DNA of 64,000 nucleotides from Sulfidibacterium sp036244975 (GTDB taxonomy: Bacteria; Bacteroidota; Bacteroidia; Bacteroidales; F082): contig BTTE01000006.1 of NCBI GenBank assembly GCA_036244975.1, positions 1-64,000 of the forward strand. Direction: 5' to 3'. Numbering within the stretch: position 1 is the stretch's first letter; each line of letters opens with the position of its first letter. The notes below the pieces were generated by a model. It searched no databases, was not told the origin of the DNA, and saw only the letters and a program-made list of their open reading frames with translations. The position numbers and the translations under genes were made by a program. This document shows, one piece after another, positions 32,701 through 41,052 of the stretch.

Positions 32701-33162
32701 TTATTCAGGAAAATAAACAAGTTTTGCAATTTTCTCCAGTCCGGCGGCATCAACTTCATCAAAGTTATCCGGCGATTTACTGTCCACATCTAAGACGCCC
32801 ATGATGCTGCCCGTTTTGTTGTAGAGTGGAACAACAATTTCTGACTTCGCTCTGGAATCGCAGGCGATATGGCCGGGAAAAGCTTCCACATCGGGAATAA
32901 TCAGTGTTTTCTTTTGGCTGATGGCGGCGTGGCAAACGCCGGTTCCGGCCGGCAGGTTGATGCAGGCCAGGGCGCCCTGGTAAGGGCCCGCCTGAAGCTT
33001 GTCTTCCTGAAAAAGATAGAAACCGCACCAGAAAAAATATTCCATTTTGTGGTACAGCACCGCATTGATAGTAGCCATGTTTGACAAAGGATTGTTGCTG
33101 CTTTTTATGATTAAATCGCGTATTTGTTTATGCAACCGCTGGTAGCGTTTTTCTTTTTCCAT
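32701..33162 (-). CDS. msrC: Free methionine-(R)-sulfoxide reductase (GAF-domain fRMsr)
   Basis: This 153-residue GAF-domain enzyme reduces free methionine-R-sulfoxide. Its three cysteines are C67 (GALACINLP), C77 (GTGVCHAA) and C101 (GHIACDSRAKSEI). Their spacing of 10 and 24 residues equals that of the catalytic set in E. coli YebR/MsrC. The length and the C-terminal IMGVLDVDS fit the family. A -7 box lies at 33192-33199. It is upstream of and co-oriented with the CocE-like gene. Confidence 0.92.
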   Translation of the reverse strand: MEKEKRYQRLHKQIRDLIIKSSNNPLSNMATINAVLYHKMEYFFWCGFYLFQEDKLQAGPYQGALACINLPAGTGVCHAAISQKKTLIIPDVEAFPGHIACDSRAKSEIVVPLYNKTGSIMGVLDVDSKSPDNFDEVDAAGLEKIAKLVYFPE

Positions 33163-33191
33163 TTTTTATCTGTCATTTGGTTTAGGACTTT

Positions 33192-33199
33192 CAAAAATA
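33192..33199 (-). promoter_or_regulatory. -7 promoter element of msrC
   Basis: The minus-strand TATTTTTG matches TAnnTTTG 30 bases before the start codon. The bases just downstream (33171-33187) resemble the right end of the interspersed repeat (GTCATTTGGTTTAGG). Confidence 0.5.
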
Positions 33200-33218
33200 G
33201 AAAAAATCGGGAAGCCGG

Positions 33219-33842
33219 TCAATGTGAAGCAGAATCAAAATATTTCCTGTATTCTGCCGGAGAATTTATGTTCACAAGAATCTTTTCATCTTCCACAGGA
33301 CAATTGATTTTCGGGTAAGCCTGTAAAAAATCTCTGAAATTTTTCCTGAAATTTTTGAATGCTTTAATATCCCGGACGATTTTTCCGGAAAGCAAAACAG
33401 GATGCCCGCCCTGCCCGTGGTAGTGCGGTACCACAAAAGCGCCCGGCTCAAAGGCCTCCGCCAGCTTTTGAAGCAACCCGGGATGAACAAATGGATTGTC
33501 GATATTCTGAACAAAAACAGCACGAAACCCGTCCAGCAATTTCAGTCCCAATTGCAACGAATAGAACCGCTCCCTTTGTGGAAAAGTATTTAAAACCACG
33601 GAGACATTATTTTCAGTAAGAAAGCCTGTTTGCTGCTTCAGCGCCTCATTGCCCTGCCGGTTTACCACAAGTACAATATTTTTACAGCCGGCGGTTAGAT
33701 AGGTAGTAATGATTTTCTCCGTAAAAGTCTGCTTCTCATCGAATGGCAAAGAAAGTTTCGGGGCCCCCATACGCCCGGAAAAGCCGGCAGCAAGAATGGC
33801 AACGGCGGAATTTTGCAATATGGTTTTGTCTGCTTCCGGCAT
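33219..33842 (-). CDS. MobA/MocA-like nucleotidyltransferase
   Basis: This 207-residue protein has the NTP-transferase loop AILAAGFSGRMGAPKLSLPF at about 14-33 and later motifs FVQNIDNP and HPVLLSG, as in MocA and MobA, which attach CMP or GMP to molybdopterin. Its neighbour across the divergent promoter is ygfK. In E. coli mocA (ygfJ) and ygfK lie in one cluster with a molybdenum hydroxylase, so a MocA-like role is favoured. The ATG at 33842 lies only 4 bases after the -7 box, so the message may be leaderless. Confidence 0.78.
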   Translation of the reverse strand: MPEADKTILQNSAVAILAAGFSGRMGAPKLSLPFDEKQTFTEKIITTYLTAGCKNIVLVVNRQGNEALKQQTGFLTENNVSVVLNTFPQRERFYSLQLGLKLLDGFRAVFVQNIDNPFVHPGLLQKLAEAFEPGAFVVPHYHGQGGHPVLLSGKIVRDIKAFKNFRKNFRDFLQAYPKINCPVEDEKILVNINSPAEYRKYFDSASH

Positions 33843-33846
33843 CCTG

Positions 33847-33854
33847 CAAAAGTA
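33847..33854 (-). promoter_or_regulatory. -7 promoter element of the MocA-like gene, almost touching the start codon
   Basis: The minus-strand TACTTTTG ends 4 bases before the ATG. It implies a transcript that begins at or very near the start codon. Confidence 0.45.
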
Positions 33855-33863
33855 AGCGGTTCT

Positions 33864-33895
33864 TTTGTAGAGAGCCGGCTTTTTTTTTAAATTTG
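33864..33895 (+). promoter_or_regulatory. Promoter of ygfK
   Basis: TTTG at 33864-33867 and TAAATTTG at 33888-33895 form a -33/-7 pair with a 20-base spacer. They lie in the 82-base region shared with the divergent MocA-like gene. Confidence 0.6.
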
Positions 33896-33924
33896 TCCAT
33901 TAATTTTTTGAGAAAGGGACGGCA

Positions 33925-36900
33925 ATGACGGACAGATTTGAGATTATTCCTTTGCGCAAACTACTGCAAATTATTCTAAACCAATTAGATAAAAAAAACA
34001 GCCTTTTCGGAATTCCTTCCGGACTGTTTTTTAAACCGGAGGAAAACGATCCTTTCCGCATAAAACGCTTCGGGCAACTGTTGGAAACGCCCATCGGGGT
34101 AGCGGCGGGTCCGCACACACAACTGGCGCAAAACATAGTGGCTGCCTGGCTTACCGGTGCACGTTACATGGAACTGAAAACCGTTCAAACTCTCGATGAA
34201 CTAAAGGTCTCCAGGCCTTGTATCGACATGCAGGACGAGGGCTATAACTGCGAATGGTCGCAGGAGCTGAAGATAAAACAGTCCTTTGAACAGTACCTCG
34301 ATGCCTGGATTATCATCCACATCCTTCAGGATAAATTCGGCCGGCAGGACAATGAACCCGGTATGATTTTTAACATGAGTGTGGGTTACGATTTTGCCGG
34401 TATCATGCAGGAAAATGTGCAGTGGTTTTTGAGTAAAATGACGGATGCATCCGAAGAGCTGAACCAGAAACTACTGGAAATAAAAGATGTTTATCCGCGT
34501 GTAACCCGTTTGAATATTAATCCGCAAATCTCGGATAACATCACGCTGTCCACCATGCACGGCTGCCCGTCCGGCGAAATTGAAAAAATCGGGGTGTATT
34601 TCCTTCGTGAAAAAGGTCTGCACACCACCATTAAGCTGAATCCTACCCTGCTGGGAAAAGAGGATTTGCATGCCATTTTGAGAAATTCGGGCTTTGAAAC
34701 AGAAGTCCCCGATCTGGCGTTCGGGCACGACCTGAAATATCCGGAGGCGCTGCGTATCATTCGCAACCTGAAAAAACTGGCTGGAGAAAAACAGCTCTTT
34801 TTCGGACTGAAACTGACCAATACACTGGAAAGTAGCAACCACAAAGAAACATTTCTTCCCAACGAGGAGATGATGTACATGAGCGGTCGTGCGCTGCATC
34901 CCATTTCGGTGAACCTGGCGAGAAAACTACAAAATGAGTTCAACGGAAAACTGGAGGTCTCTTTTTCGGGCGGCGCCGATGCTTTCAATACGCCTGATTT
35001 GATCGCCTGCGGACTTTCACCGGTAACAGTGAGTTCCGACATTCTGAAACCCGGTGGTTACGGCCGGCTGCATCAGTATGTAGAAGAACTGCGGAAGGCT
35101 TTTGCTCTCGCCTCAGGCGAGGCAAAAGACATAAACGATTTCACCGCGAAGAAAAGCGGGTTGAGCCATGCCGGCTTAACCGGGCAACGACTTCACAACC
35201 TGAACCGTTATGCAGACAAAACCCTGACGGAAAAACGTTACAAAAGAACCGGTCTGCGGGCGCCGGATATCAAAACCGCCCGCCCGTTAGGCTATTTCGA
35301 TTGCATTCACGCCCCTTGTGTGGATACCTGTCCCACCAACCAGGATATCCCCGATTACATGTACCACACGGCCCACGGTGATTTTGAGAAAGCCTTCGGG
35401 GTCATCATGAAAACCAATCCGTTTCCAAATACTACAGGCCTGGTTTGCGATCATCTTTGCGAGACAAAATGTACACGCATTAATTACGACAGTCCGGTTT
35501 TGATTCGTGAGATAAAGCGGTTTGTGGCCGAAGAAGCGGTGAGAAACCACTATGAATTTTTAAAAAACATTGCCGGCAAAGGCAAACGAGCTGCCATTAT
35601 CGGTGCGGGACCTTCGGGCTTGTCGTGTGCTTATTTTCTGACGCTAACCGGGTTTGATGTGAATATTTATGAAGCCAAATCCCATCCGGGTGGCATGGTT
35701 TCCGGCGCTATTCCCTCTTTCCGGCTGACCGATGAAGCCGTGGACATAGATATCCATCGCATCGAAGCGCTGGGGGTAAAAATACATTTTTCCACGAAAG
35801 TGGACAAACAACTCTTTGGCCGCTTGCGCGAAGATAATGATTTCGTTTACCTTGCTGCCGGCGCACAAAAATCGCGTCCGTTGATGATAGAAGGAGCGAA
35901 TGCCGGTGGTGTGCTCGACCCGCTGGACTTTTTGTTTCGTGTGAAAGAAGGCCTGCCTACCGGCATCGGTCGTAACGTGGCTGTCATCGGCGGCGGAAAT
36001 ACTGCTATGGATGCAGCACGCACCGCTTTCCGGCTAACGGGTGAGGAGGGAAAAGTAACCGTGATTTATCGCCGGACAAAACAACAAATGCCGGCTGATA
36101 CGGGTGAAATACAGGCTGTAATGGACGAAGGCATGGAAATTATGGAATTGGTTTCTCCGGTGAAAATCAATACCCGTGCCGGGAAAGTTCATTCGCTGAC
36201 CTGCGTCAGAATGGAACCCGGTGAAAAAGATGATAGCGGTCGTTCCCGACCGGTGGAAATTCCGGATTCCGAATTTGAAATGGCATTCGACACCATCATT
36301 CCTGCCATTGGACAAGACCTGGCGCTTGATTTTGTGGAAGCTTCTCAACTAAAAACCAAACCGGACAGCTATGAAACCGGCATCGAAAATGTTTTCATCG
36401 GCGGGGATGCCCTGCGCGGCGCTTCCACAGCCATCAATGCCATCGGCGATGGCCGGAAAGCCGCTAAGGAGATGACTGAAAAAGCGCATTTGTATCCGGT
36501 AACAAATGTAAAACCGGCAAGAGAACCACTGCCTGTTTACGCACACATGGTCAGCCGCAGTCAAAAGAAAGAGCCTGTATATCTTCAGGAAACGCCGCAG
36601 GACAATCGCAAAAACTTCCGGTTGATAACGGCAACACTTACCCGCGGGGAAGCACAGAAAGAAGCTTCCCGCTGCCTGCTTTGCGATGAAGTGTGCAACA
36701 TTTGTACAACGGTTTGCCCCAACCTGGCGTTTCATTCTTACGAAACCGAACCCCGGCAGTGGTCGCTGCAAAAGATTACGGGTAACAACGGCGTTTATGA
36801 ACTGACAGACGATGGCGATTTCCGGTTAGGACAAAAGCTTCAGATTCTGCACCTCGCCGACTGGTGTAACCAATGCGGAAACTGCGATACTTTCTGCCCT

Positions 36901-37227
36901 ACGGCAGGGAAACCGTATCTCGACAAACCGCATCTGTATCTGAAACGCGAAAGCTTTGAGGCCGGCAAAGACGGTTATTTCTTCAACGAAGAAAAAACAC
37001 GGCTCGAAGCATACGAACAGGGCGAATTTGTATCGCTTCAGGAGGAAGGTGACGGTTATATTTTCCAAAACCGGAAAATACAGGTACGGCTCGACAAAAA
37101 GAGTTTCCGTGTAACAGCCGTGGAAATCAGGGGAAAAACTAATTTTGCCGTTTCCCTCAGGACGGCGGCACAGATGAGTGTGATTCTGGAAGGAGCCCGG
37201 TCGTTCTTCGCAACGGAAAATTCCTGA
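33925..37227 (+). CDS. ygfK: YgfK-type putative selenate reductase / multidomain Fe-S flavoprotein
   Basis: This 1100-residue protein matches E. coli YgfK in order and length. Residues about 1-430 form a dihydroorotate-dehydrogenase-like barrel (FGIPSGLFF, PIGVAAGPHTQLAQNIV). A GltD-type Fe-S region follows with CIHAPCVDTCP and CDHLCETKC (about 455-515). An FAD/NAD(P) unit carries GAGPSGLSCAY (about 555) and GGGNTAMDAARTA (about 690). C-terminal 4Fe-4S clusters are in CLLCDEVCNICTTVCP and WCNQCGNCDTFCP (about 910-995). The name selenate reductase is historical, and the family is linked to selenium-dependent molybdenum hydroxylases. A PLP enzyme gene follows after 62 bases. Confidence 0.9.
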   Translation: MTDRFEIIPLRKLLQIILNQLDKKNSLFGIPSGLFFKPEENDPFRIKRFGQLLETPIGVAAGPHTQLAQNIVAAWLTGARYMELKTVQTLDELKVSRPCIDMQDEGYNCEWSQELKIKQSFEQYLDAWIIIHILQDKFGRQDNEPGMIFNMSVGYDFAGIMQENVQWFLSKMTDASEELNQKLLEIKDVYPRVTRLNINPQISDNITLSTMHGCPSGEIEKIGVYFLREKGLHTTIKLNPTLLGKEDLHAILRNSGFETEVPDLAFGHDLKYPEALRIIRNLKKLAGEKQLFFGLKLTNTLESSNHKETFLPNEEMMYMSGRALHPISVNLARKLQNEFNGKLEVSFSGGADAFNTPDLIACGLSPVTVSSDILKPGGYGRLHQYVEELRKAFALASGEAKDINDFTAKKSGLSHAGLTGQRLHNLNRYADKTLTEKRYKRTGLRAPDIKTARPLGYFDCIHAPCVDTCPTNQDIPDYMYHTAHGDFEKAFGVIMKTNPFPNTTGLVCDHLCETKCTRINYDSPVLIREIKRFVAEEAVRNHYEFLKNIAGKGKRAAIIGAGPSGLSCAYFLTLTGFDVNIYEAKSHPGGMVSGAIPSFRLTDEAVDIDIHRIEALGVKIHFSTKVDKQLFGRLREDNDFVYLAAGAQKSRPLMIEGANAGGVLDPLDFLFRVKEGLPTGIGRNVAVIGGGNTAMDAARTAFRLTGEEGKVTVIYRRTKQQMPADTGEIQAVMDEGMEIMELVSPVKINTRAGKVHSLTCVRMEPGEKDDSGRSRPVEIPDSEFEMAFDTIIPAIGQDLALDFVEASQLKTKPDSYETGIENVFIGGDALRGASTAINAIGDGRKAAKEMTEKAHLYPVTNVKPAREPLPVYAHMVSRSQKKEPVYLQETPQDNRKNFRLITATLTRGEAQKEASRCLLCDEVCNICTTVCPNLAFHSYETEPRQWSLQKITGNNGVYELTDDGDFRLGQKLQILHLADWCNQCGNCDTFCPTAGKPYLDKPHLYLKRESFEAGKDGYFFNEEKTRLEAYEQGEFVSLQEEGDGYIFQNRKIQVRLDKKSFRVTAVEIRGKTNFAVSLRTAAQMSVILEGARSFFATENS

Positions 37228-37289
37228 TAAAGCGGAAATTTTATCACCGTAAGGATTTAGAAAATTACAAAAACGTTAAAATTACAGCT

Positions 37290-38762
37290 ATGACAGAAAA
37301 AGAAAATCAGGTTTTGGAAAATACGGTAAAAAGATGCCGTGAGAGAAAGATTATCCTTCCCACCTACAGACAGATGAGAAATCCGGAACTAATACCGGAA
37401 AAAATAAAAGAAGCATTAAAAAATATCGGACTGTGGGATTTAAACCCGCTGAACCTGTTCAGAATAACCTGGAAAAACGAACCTGTCAAATTCGGTGGTA
37501 AATTCGGTGGTGTTAACTATATTGAACTTCCTTCGGAGCTTACCGGTGTGAAAGCCCGTGTTGTGATGCTGATTGGGAAATTTTTCCCCACCGGCGCTCA
37601 TAAAGTAGGCGCAACTTTCGGTCCCCTTGTGGAAAAATTAGTTACCGGACGTTTTGATCCTTCCCGGCAGAAAGCTTTGTGGCCTTCCACCGGAAACTAT
37701 TGCCGTGGCGGGGCCTACGATTCCTATCTGCTCGGATGTAAATCTATTGCCGTTTTGCCGCAAGGCATGTCGCAGGAGCGTTTCGACTGGCTGCATAAAG
37801 TAGGCGCCGAAGTTTTTGCCACACCCGGTACCGAAAGTAATGTGAAAGAAATTTACGACAAAGTGAAAGAGCTGCTCGCCGAGCGCGGCGATGAGGTTGT
37901 AAACCTGAACCAGTTTGAAGAGATTGGCAACAGCCTGTGGCATTATGCCGTAACCGGCCCCGCTATGGAAGATGTTTTCAATGAAGTGAAAAACAAAGGC
38001 GACCGGTTCAGTGGTGTGTTTTTGACACAGGGTTCTGCCGGCACACTCGGCAGCACCGACTATCTGCGCGAAAAATATCCATCTTTCAAAGTGTGTGCAG
38101 GCGAAGCATTGCAGTGCCCCACGCTGCTCCAAAACGGCTATGGTGAGCATCGCATCGAAGGTATTGGCGACAAACATGTTCCGTGGATTCATAACATCAA
38201 AAATATGGACGTGGTTGCTGCCATTGATGACAACCCGAACATGCGCCTCATGCGCCTTTTTAACGAACCTGCCGGAAAAGAATACCTGAAAAATGAAGTT
38301 GGCGTTGACCCCGTGCTGGTGGACAAGCTGGAACTGTTGGGTATCTCTTCCATTGCCAATCTTATGGGCGCCATTAAGCTAACCAAATGGTACGAAATGG
38401 ACGAAAACGACGTGGTTTTCACCGTGGCTACCGACTCCATGGAAATGTACGGAAGCCGGCTGAAAGAAGAGAATGAAAAACACGGCGAATTCACCAACCG
38501 CGATGCTGCTGTCAGTTTCGATGCCGACCTGCTGGGCCTCGGTATCGACAATATGGTTGAGATGAACTACTATGAGAAAAAACGTATGCACAACCTCAAA
38601 TATTTCACCTGGATTGAGCAACAGGGCAAAACCGTTGAAGAGCTCAACGCCCAGTGGTACGACGATAATTACTGGAAATCGAGTTATGCCAAAGTGGACG
38701 AATGGGACCAGGAGATTGAAGCGTTCAACGAACGCACCGGCGTGCTGAAAGGATATTTTTAG
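37290..38762 (+). CDS. Fold-type II PLP-dependent enzyme (tryptophan synthase beta/cysteine synthase superfamily)
   Basis: This 490-residue enzyme has the PLP lysine K105 in PTGAHKVGATFGP and a phosphate- or carboxylate-binding SxGN loop (WPSTGNYCRGGAY). A glycine-rich QGSAGTLGSTDYL occurs near 250. The family is larger than cysteine synthase and has an extended C-terminus (about 390-490). It may be a lyase or dehydratase for an amino acid. In E. coli a different PLP lyase (YgeX) is linked to ygfK, which suggests analogy but not identity. It is likely co-transcribed with ygfK. The substrate is unknown. Confidence 0.8.
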   Translation: MTEKENQVLENTVKRCRERKIILPTYRQMRNPELIPEKIKEALKNIGLWDLNPLNLFRITWKNEPVKFGGKFGGVNYIELPSELTGVKARVVMLIGKFFPTGAHKVGATFGPLVEKLVTGRFDPSRQKALWPSTGNYCRGGAYDSYLLGCKSIAVLPQGMSQERFDWLHKVGAEVFATPGTESNVKEIYDKVKELLAERGDEVVNLNQFEEIGNSLWHYAVTGPAMEDVFNEVKNKGDRFSGVFLTQGSAGTLGSTDYLREKYPSFKVCAGEALQCPTLLQNGYGEHRIEGIGDKHVPWIHNIKNMDVVAAIDDNPNMRLMRLFNEPAGKEYLKNEVGVDPVLVDKLELLGISSIANLMGAIKLTKWYEMDENDVVFTVATDSMEMYGSRLKEENEKHGEFTNRDAAVSFDADLLGLGIDNMVEMNYYEKKRMHNLKYFTWIEQQGKTVEELNAQWYDDNYWKSSYAKVDEWDQEIEAFNERTGVLKGYF

Positions 38763-38846
38763 AAGTCCTCTTTATTAGATTCATAATCCCCGGAAGTAAA
38801 AAAAACAGGGAAAGTTCCTCCTTGCGGATACTTTTGCCGATGGGTA

Positions 38847-38888
38847 TAAAAAACAAAATCCCTGCATATCAATTGATATGCAGGGATT
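38847..38888 (-). terminator. Intrinsic terminator of tRNA-Cys (perfect 32-base palindrome)
   Basis: Bases 38857-38888 form a perfect palindrome with 16-base arms. On the minus strand it is followed by a T-rich tract (38847-38858). It lies 4 bases after the 3' end of tRNA-Cys. The arms could also end the rightward PLP enzyme transcript. Confidence 0.75.
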
Positions 38889-38892
38889 AATG

Positions 38893-38963
38893 AGGTACCG
38901 AGCGGATTCGAACCGCTGTATAAGGTTTTGCAGACCTCCGCCTAGCCACTCGGCCACGGTACC
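38893..38963 (-). tRNA. tRNA-Cys (anticodon GCA)
   Basis: On the minus strand the acceptor GGTACCG pairs with CGGTACC. The anticodon stem GAGGT/ACCTT holds the loop CTGCAAA with anticodon GCA, and the T arm contains GGTTCGAATCC. The discriminator is U and CCA is not encoded. The length is 71 nt. A terminator follows. Confidence 0.95.
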
Positions 38964-38980
38964 TTTTTAAAAAGGGACTG

Positions 38981-38988
38981 CAAAAGTA
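38981..38988 (-). promoter_or_regulatory. -7 promoter element of tRNA-Cys
   Basis: The minus-strand TACTTTTG lies 18 bases upstream of the tRNA 5' end. Confidence 0.5.
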
Positions 38989-38989
38989 A

Positions 38990-39264
38990 GCATTTTTTTG
39001 TTTTTTCATTAAAAATTATTTCACTTTTCTGCCTGCTCCGCAACCTCATGCAGACAGGCCGGACACAGGCAGGTGGCCTGTTTTCTGTTTAATTCCTCCC
39101 GTACTTTTCCGGGTACGTAAAGCAAAAAGAATCAGTATTTCCCCGATTTGCTGCATGAAAAAGCAGCGCCGCATCGCAGACAAGTTTCCGGTTCAATCAG
39201 CCCTTACAAACTCTTCACTGTTTTGCTTCCATCCGCGGTAACGACTTTTGTTGTAAAGCGCGGT
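38990..39264. other. Non-coding gap with one hairpin
   Basis: A 7-base stem, ACAGGCC (39054-39060) with GGCCTGT (39075-39081), is followed on the plus strand by a T-rich tract. It could be an orphan terminator. I see no gene in this stretch. Confidence 0.35.
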
Positions 39265-39567
39265 TTATTTTGTCTCTGTTTTCAGCTTATCAGGATTCAT
39301 CCTGTTATCAAAAATGGTCACGATTGTAATTGATTCTGAATCAAACCGGTATAATACAGAAGTCTGTTGGGTTACTATAAGCTTGTGAAGCCCTTTTACG
39401 AATTTTGTTTGCTGACAGCTATTGGGGTATTTTTGGATTTGTTTCAAAGACTTATCCAGCTTTTTGACAAAATCCTTTTTAACTTTGAGCGACCATTCTG
39501 ATTCAAGATATGCAAGTAACTTACCAAGTCTTTTGGAGGCTCTCTTCGAAAGAATTATCTTTCTCAT
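39265..39567 (-). CDS. RelE/ParE-family toxin
   Basis: This 100-residue basic protein has the RelE/ParE fold pattern: ILSKRASKRLGKLLAYLESEWS, then KQIQKYPNSCQQTKFVKGLHKLIV and a C-terminal LYRFDSESITIVTIFDNRMNP. Such toxins cut mRNA on the ribosome or poison gyrase. The catalytic subtype cannot be told from this sequence. Its start overlaps the antitoxin stop by one base. The DNA is AT-rich relative to the flanking metabolic genes, as expected for a mobile module. Confidence 0.8.
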   Translation of the reverse strand: MRKIILSKRASKRLGKLLAYLESEWSLKVKKDFVKKLDKSLKQIQKYPNSCQQTKFVKGLHKLIVTQQTSVLYRFDSESITIVTIFDNRMNPDKLKTETK

Positions 39568-39788
39568 TATCTATGATTCCTCATGAAATCATCGTAATCC
39601 ACAACCTCGCCATTTTCTATTTCATTTATTCCTTGCAAAATATCATCCTTTTGTTCTTGAGAAAGAGTTTCCCAAAAATCAATATCTGATACCTTTTTAA
39701 AAAATCTTTTAATTGATTTCAGAATATACGGATTATCTGTTTCCAGAATCATTTTCATTATCTCCAGCTTTTCTGCTTGTAGATTCAT
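39567..39788 (-). CDS. Antitoxin of the RelE/ParE pair
   Basis: This 73-residue acidic protein lies directly upstream of the toxin gene and overlaps it. The N-terminal half (EKLEIMKMILETDNPYILKSIKRFF) resembles short Bacteroidota antitoxins. The C-terminal half is acidic and should wrap the toxin (ENGEVVDYDDF). A -7 box at 39804-39811 precedes it. Its antitoxin role is inferred from position, size and charge. Confidence 0.72.
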   Translation of the reverse strand: MNLQAEKLEIMKMILETDNPYILKSIKRFFKKVSDIDFWETLSQEQKDDILQGINEIENGEVVDYDDFMRNHR

Positions 39789-39803
39789 TTTTTAATCTTT
39801 TTA

Positions 39804-39811
39804 CAAAGTTA
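39804..39811 (-). promoter_or_regulatory. -7 promoter element of the toxin-antitoxin operon
   Basis: The minus-strand TAACTTTG matches TAnnTTTG, 16 bases before the antitoxin start. Two GTATC words lie further upstream (about 39834-39852) and could be part of an operator. Confidence 0.5.
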
Positions 39812-39888
39812 TAAATAATTATTGAAAAATGAGTATCTTTTGTAAAAGTATCCTCGTGCATTAAAACGCACCATTCCGGTATTTTTTT

Positions 39889-39896
39889 TAATTTTG
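39889..39896 (+). promoter_or_regulatory. -7 promoter element of the mevalonate operon
   Basis: TAATTTTG matches TAnnTTTG about 60 bases upstream of the mvaD GTG start. Confidence 0.45.
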
Positions 39897-39955
39897 GTCG
39901 CTCAACGCGAGGCGCAAAAACCGCTGACAAAAATAGTTATTAATACAGTAAAAAC

Positions 39956-41050
39956 GTGAATTCCGAACCTGATTATCATAACGCCGATTTAAAATTTTCG
40001 GGCACCGGTATCCCTTCCGGGAAAATAATCTGGCGCAGTCCTTCCAATATCGCTCTCGTGAAATACTGGGGGAAAAAGCCGGTGCAAATTCCGCAAAACC
40101 CTTCGGTTAGTTTTACTTTGCGTAAATCCTGTTCTGAAACGGAGGTGAGTTATTCTCCGGCTGCTTCAGGAAAATTGGAAATGGAATTTTATTTCGACGG
40201 GCAGCGAAACCTGTTATTTGAAGAGAAAACCGCTAAATTTTTTGACAGCCTTTCGGGAATCTTTCCGTTTGTGAACCAACTGAAGTTTATCATTCATTCT
40301 AAAAATACCTTTCCCCATTCTGCCGGCATTGCCTCTTCCGCGTCGGGCATGAGTGTGCTGTCCATGGCTTTGTGCGACATGGAACGACAATTTTTCGAGA
40401 CGCTGCAAGAGGAAGATGCTTTTCGCCGTAAAGCCTCAACCATTGCCCGTTTGGGATCGGGAAGTGCCTGCCGTTCGGTGTATGGCGGCCTGGTCATTTG
40501 GGGCGAAACCGATGGCGTGCCCGGAACTTCCGATTATTACGGCTTTCCGGTAAACGAGGGTGTTCACAAAATTTTTGCTGACTATCAGGATACCATTTTG
40601 CTGGTGGACGCCGGCGAAAAGAAAGTCTCGAGCCGTGTGGGCCACGGGCTGATGAACAGCAACCCGTTTGCTACGGAACGTTTCAGCGAGGCACGCGACA
40701 ATATGGCCAGACTGTTGCCAGCCATGCGCACGGGAGACACGGAAACATTTATCCGTATCACAGAATCGGAAGCGCTGACACTGCACGCTATGATGATGAC
40801 CTCGCAGCCCTATTTTCTTTTAATGAAACCCAATACGTTACAAATTATTGAACGGATTTTTGCTTTCAGAGAAAAAACCGGTCTGTCGGTGAGTTTTACA
40901 CTGGATGCCGGACCCAATGTACACTTGCTTTATCCGGTAGCCATTAAAAGAGATGTTAAACAGTTTATTGATAATGATTTACGTGTTTTCCTGGGTCCGT
41001 TAGGATATATTGATGACAGAGTGGGAAATGGTCCGGAGAAAATTTTGTAA
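39956..41050 (+). CDS. mvaD: Diphosphomevalonate decarboxylase
   Basis: This 364-residue GHMP-family enzyme converts mevalonate diphosphate to isopentenyl diphosphate. Family motifs are WRSPSNIALVKYWGKK near the N-terminus and the nucleotide loop HSAGIASSASGMSVL. The late TLDAGPNVHLLYP includes the aspartate expected at the active site. The start is GTG at 39956. Its stop lies 2 bases before the mevalonate kinase gene, so the two are coupled. This indicates a mevalonate pathway although ispD is also in the window. Confidence 0.93.
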   Translation: MNSEPDYHNADLKFSGTGIPSGKIIWRSPSNIALVKYWGKKPVQIPQNPSVSFTLRKSCSETEVSYSPAASGKLEMEFYFDGQRNLLFEEKTAKFFDSLSGIFPFVNQLKFIIHSKNTFPHSAGIASSASGMSVLSMALCDMERQFFETLQEEDAFRRKASTIARLGSGSACRSVYGGLVIWGETDGVPGTSDYYGFPVNEGVHKIFADYQDTILLVDAGEKKVSSRVGHGLMNSNPFATERFSEARDNMARLLPAMRTGDTETFIRITESEALTLHAMMMTSQPYFLLMKPNTLQIIERIFAFREKTGLSVSFTLDAGPNVHLLYPVAIKRDVKQFIDNDLRVFLGPLGYIDDRVGNGPEKIL

Positions 41051-41052
41051 AT

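Noticed and set aside
37290..38762. Diaminopropionate ammonia-lyase (YgeX) for the PLP enzyme next to ygfK
   Set aside because: The protein is about 90 residues longer than YgeX and its PLP and SxGN motifs differ from the YgeX sequence as I know it.
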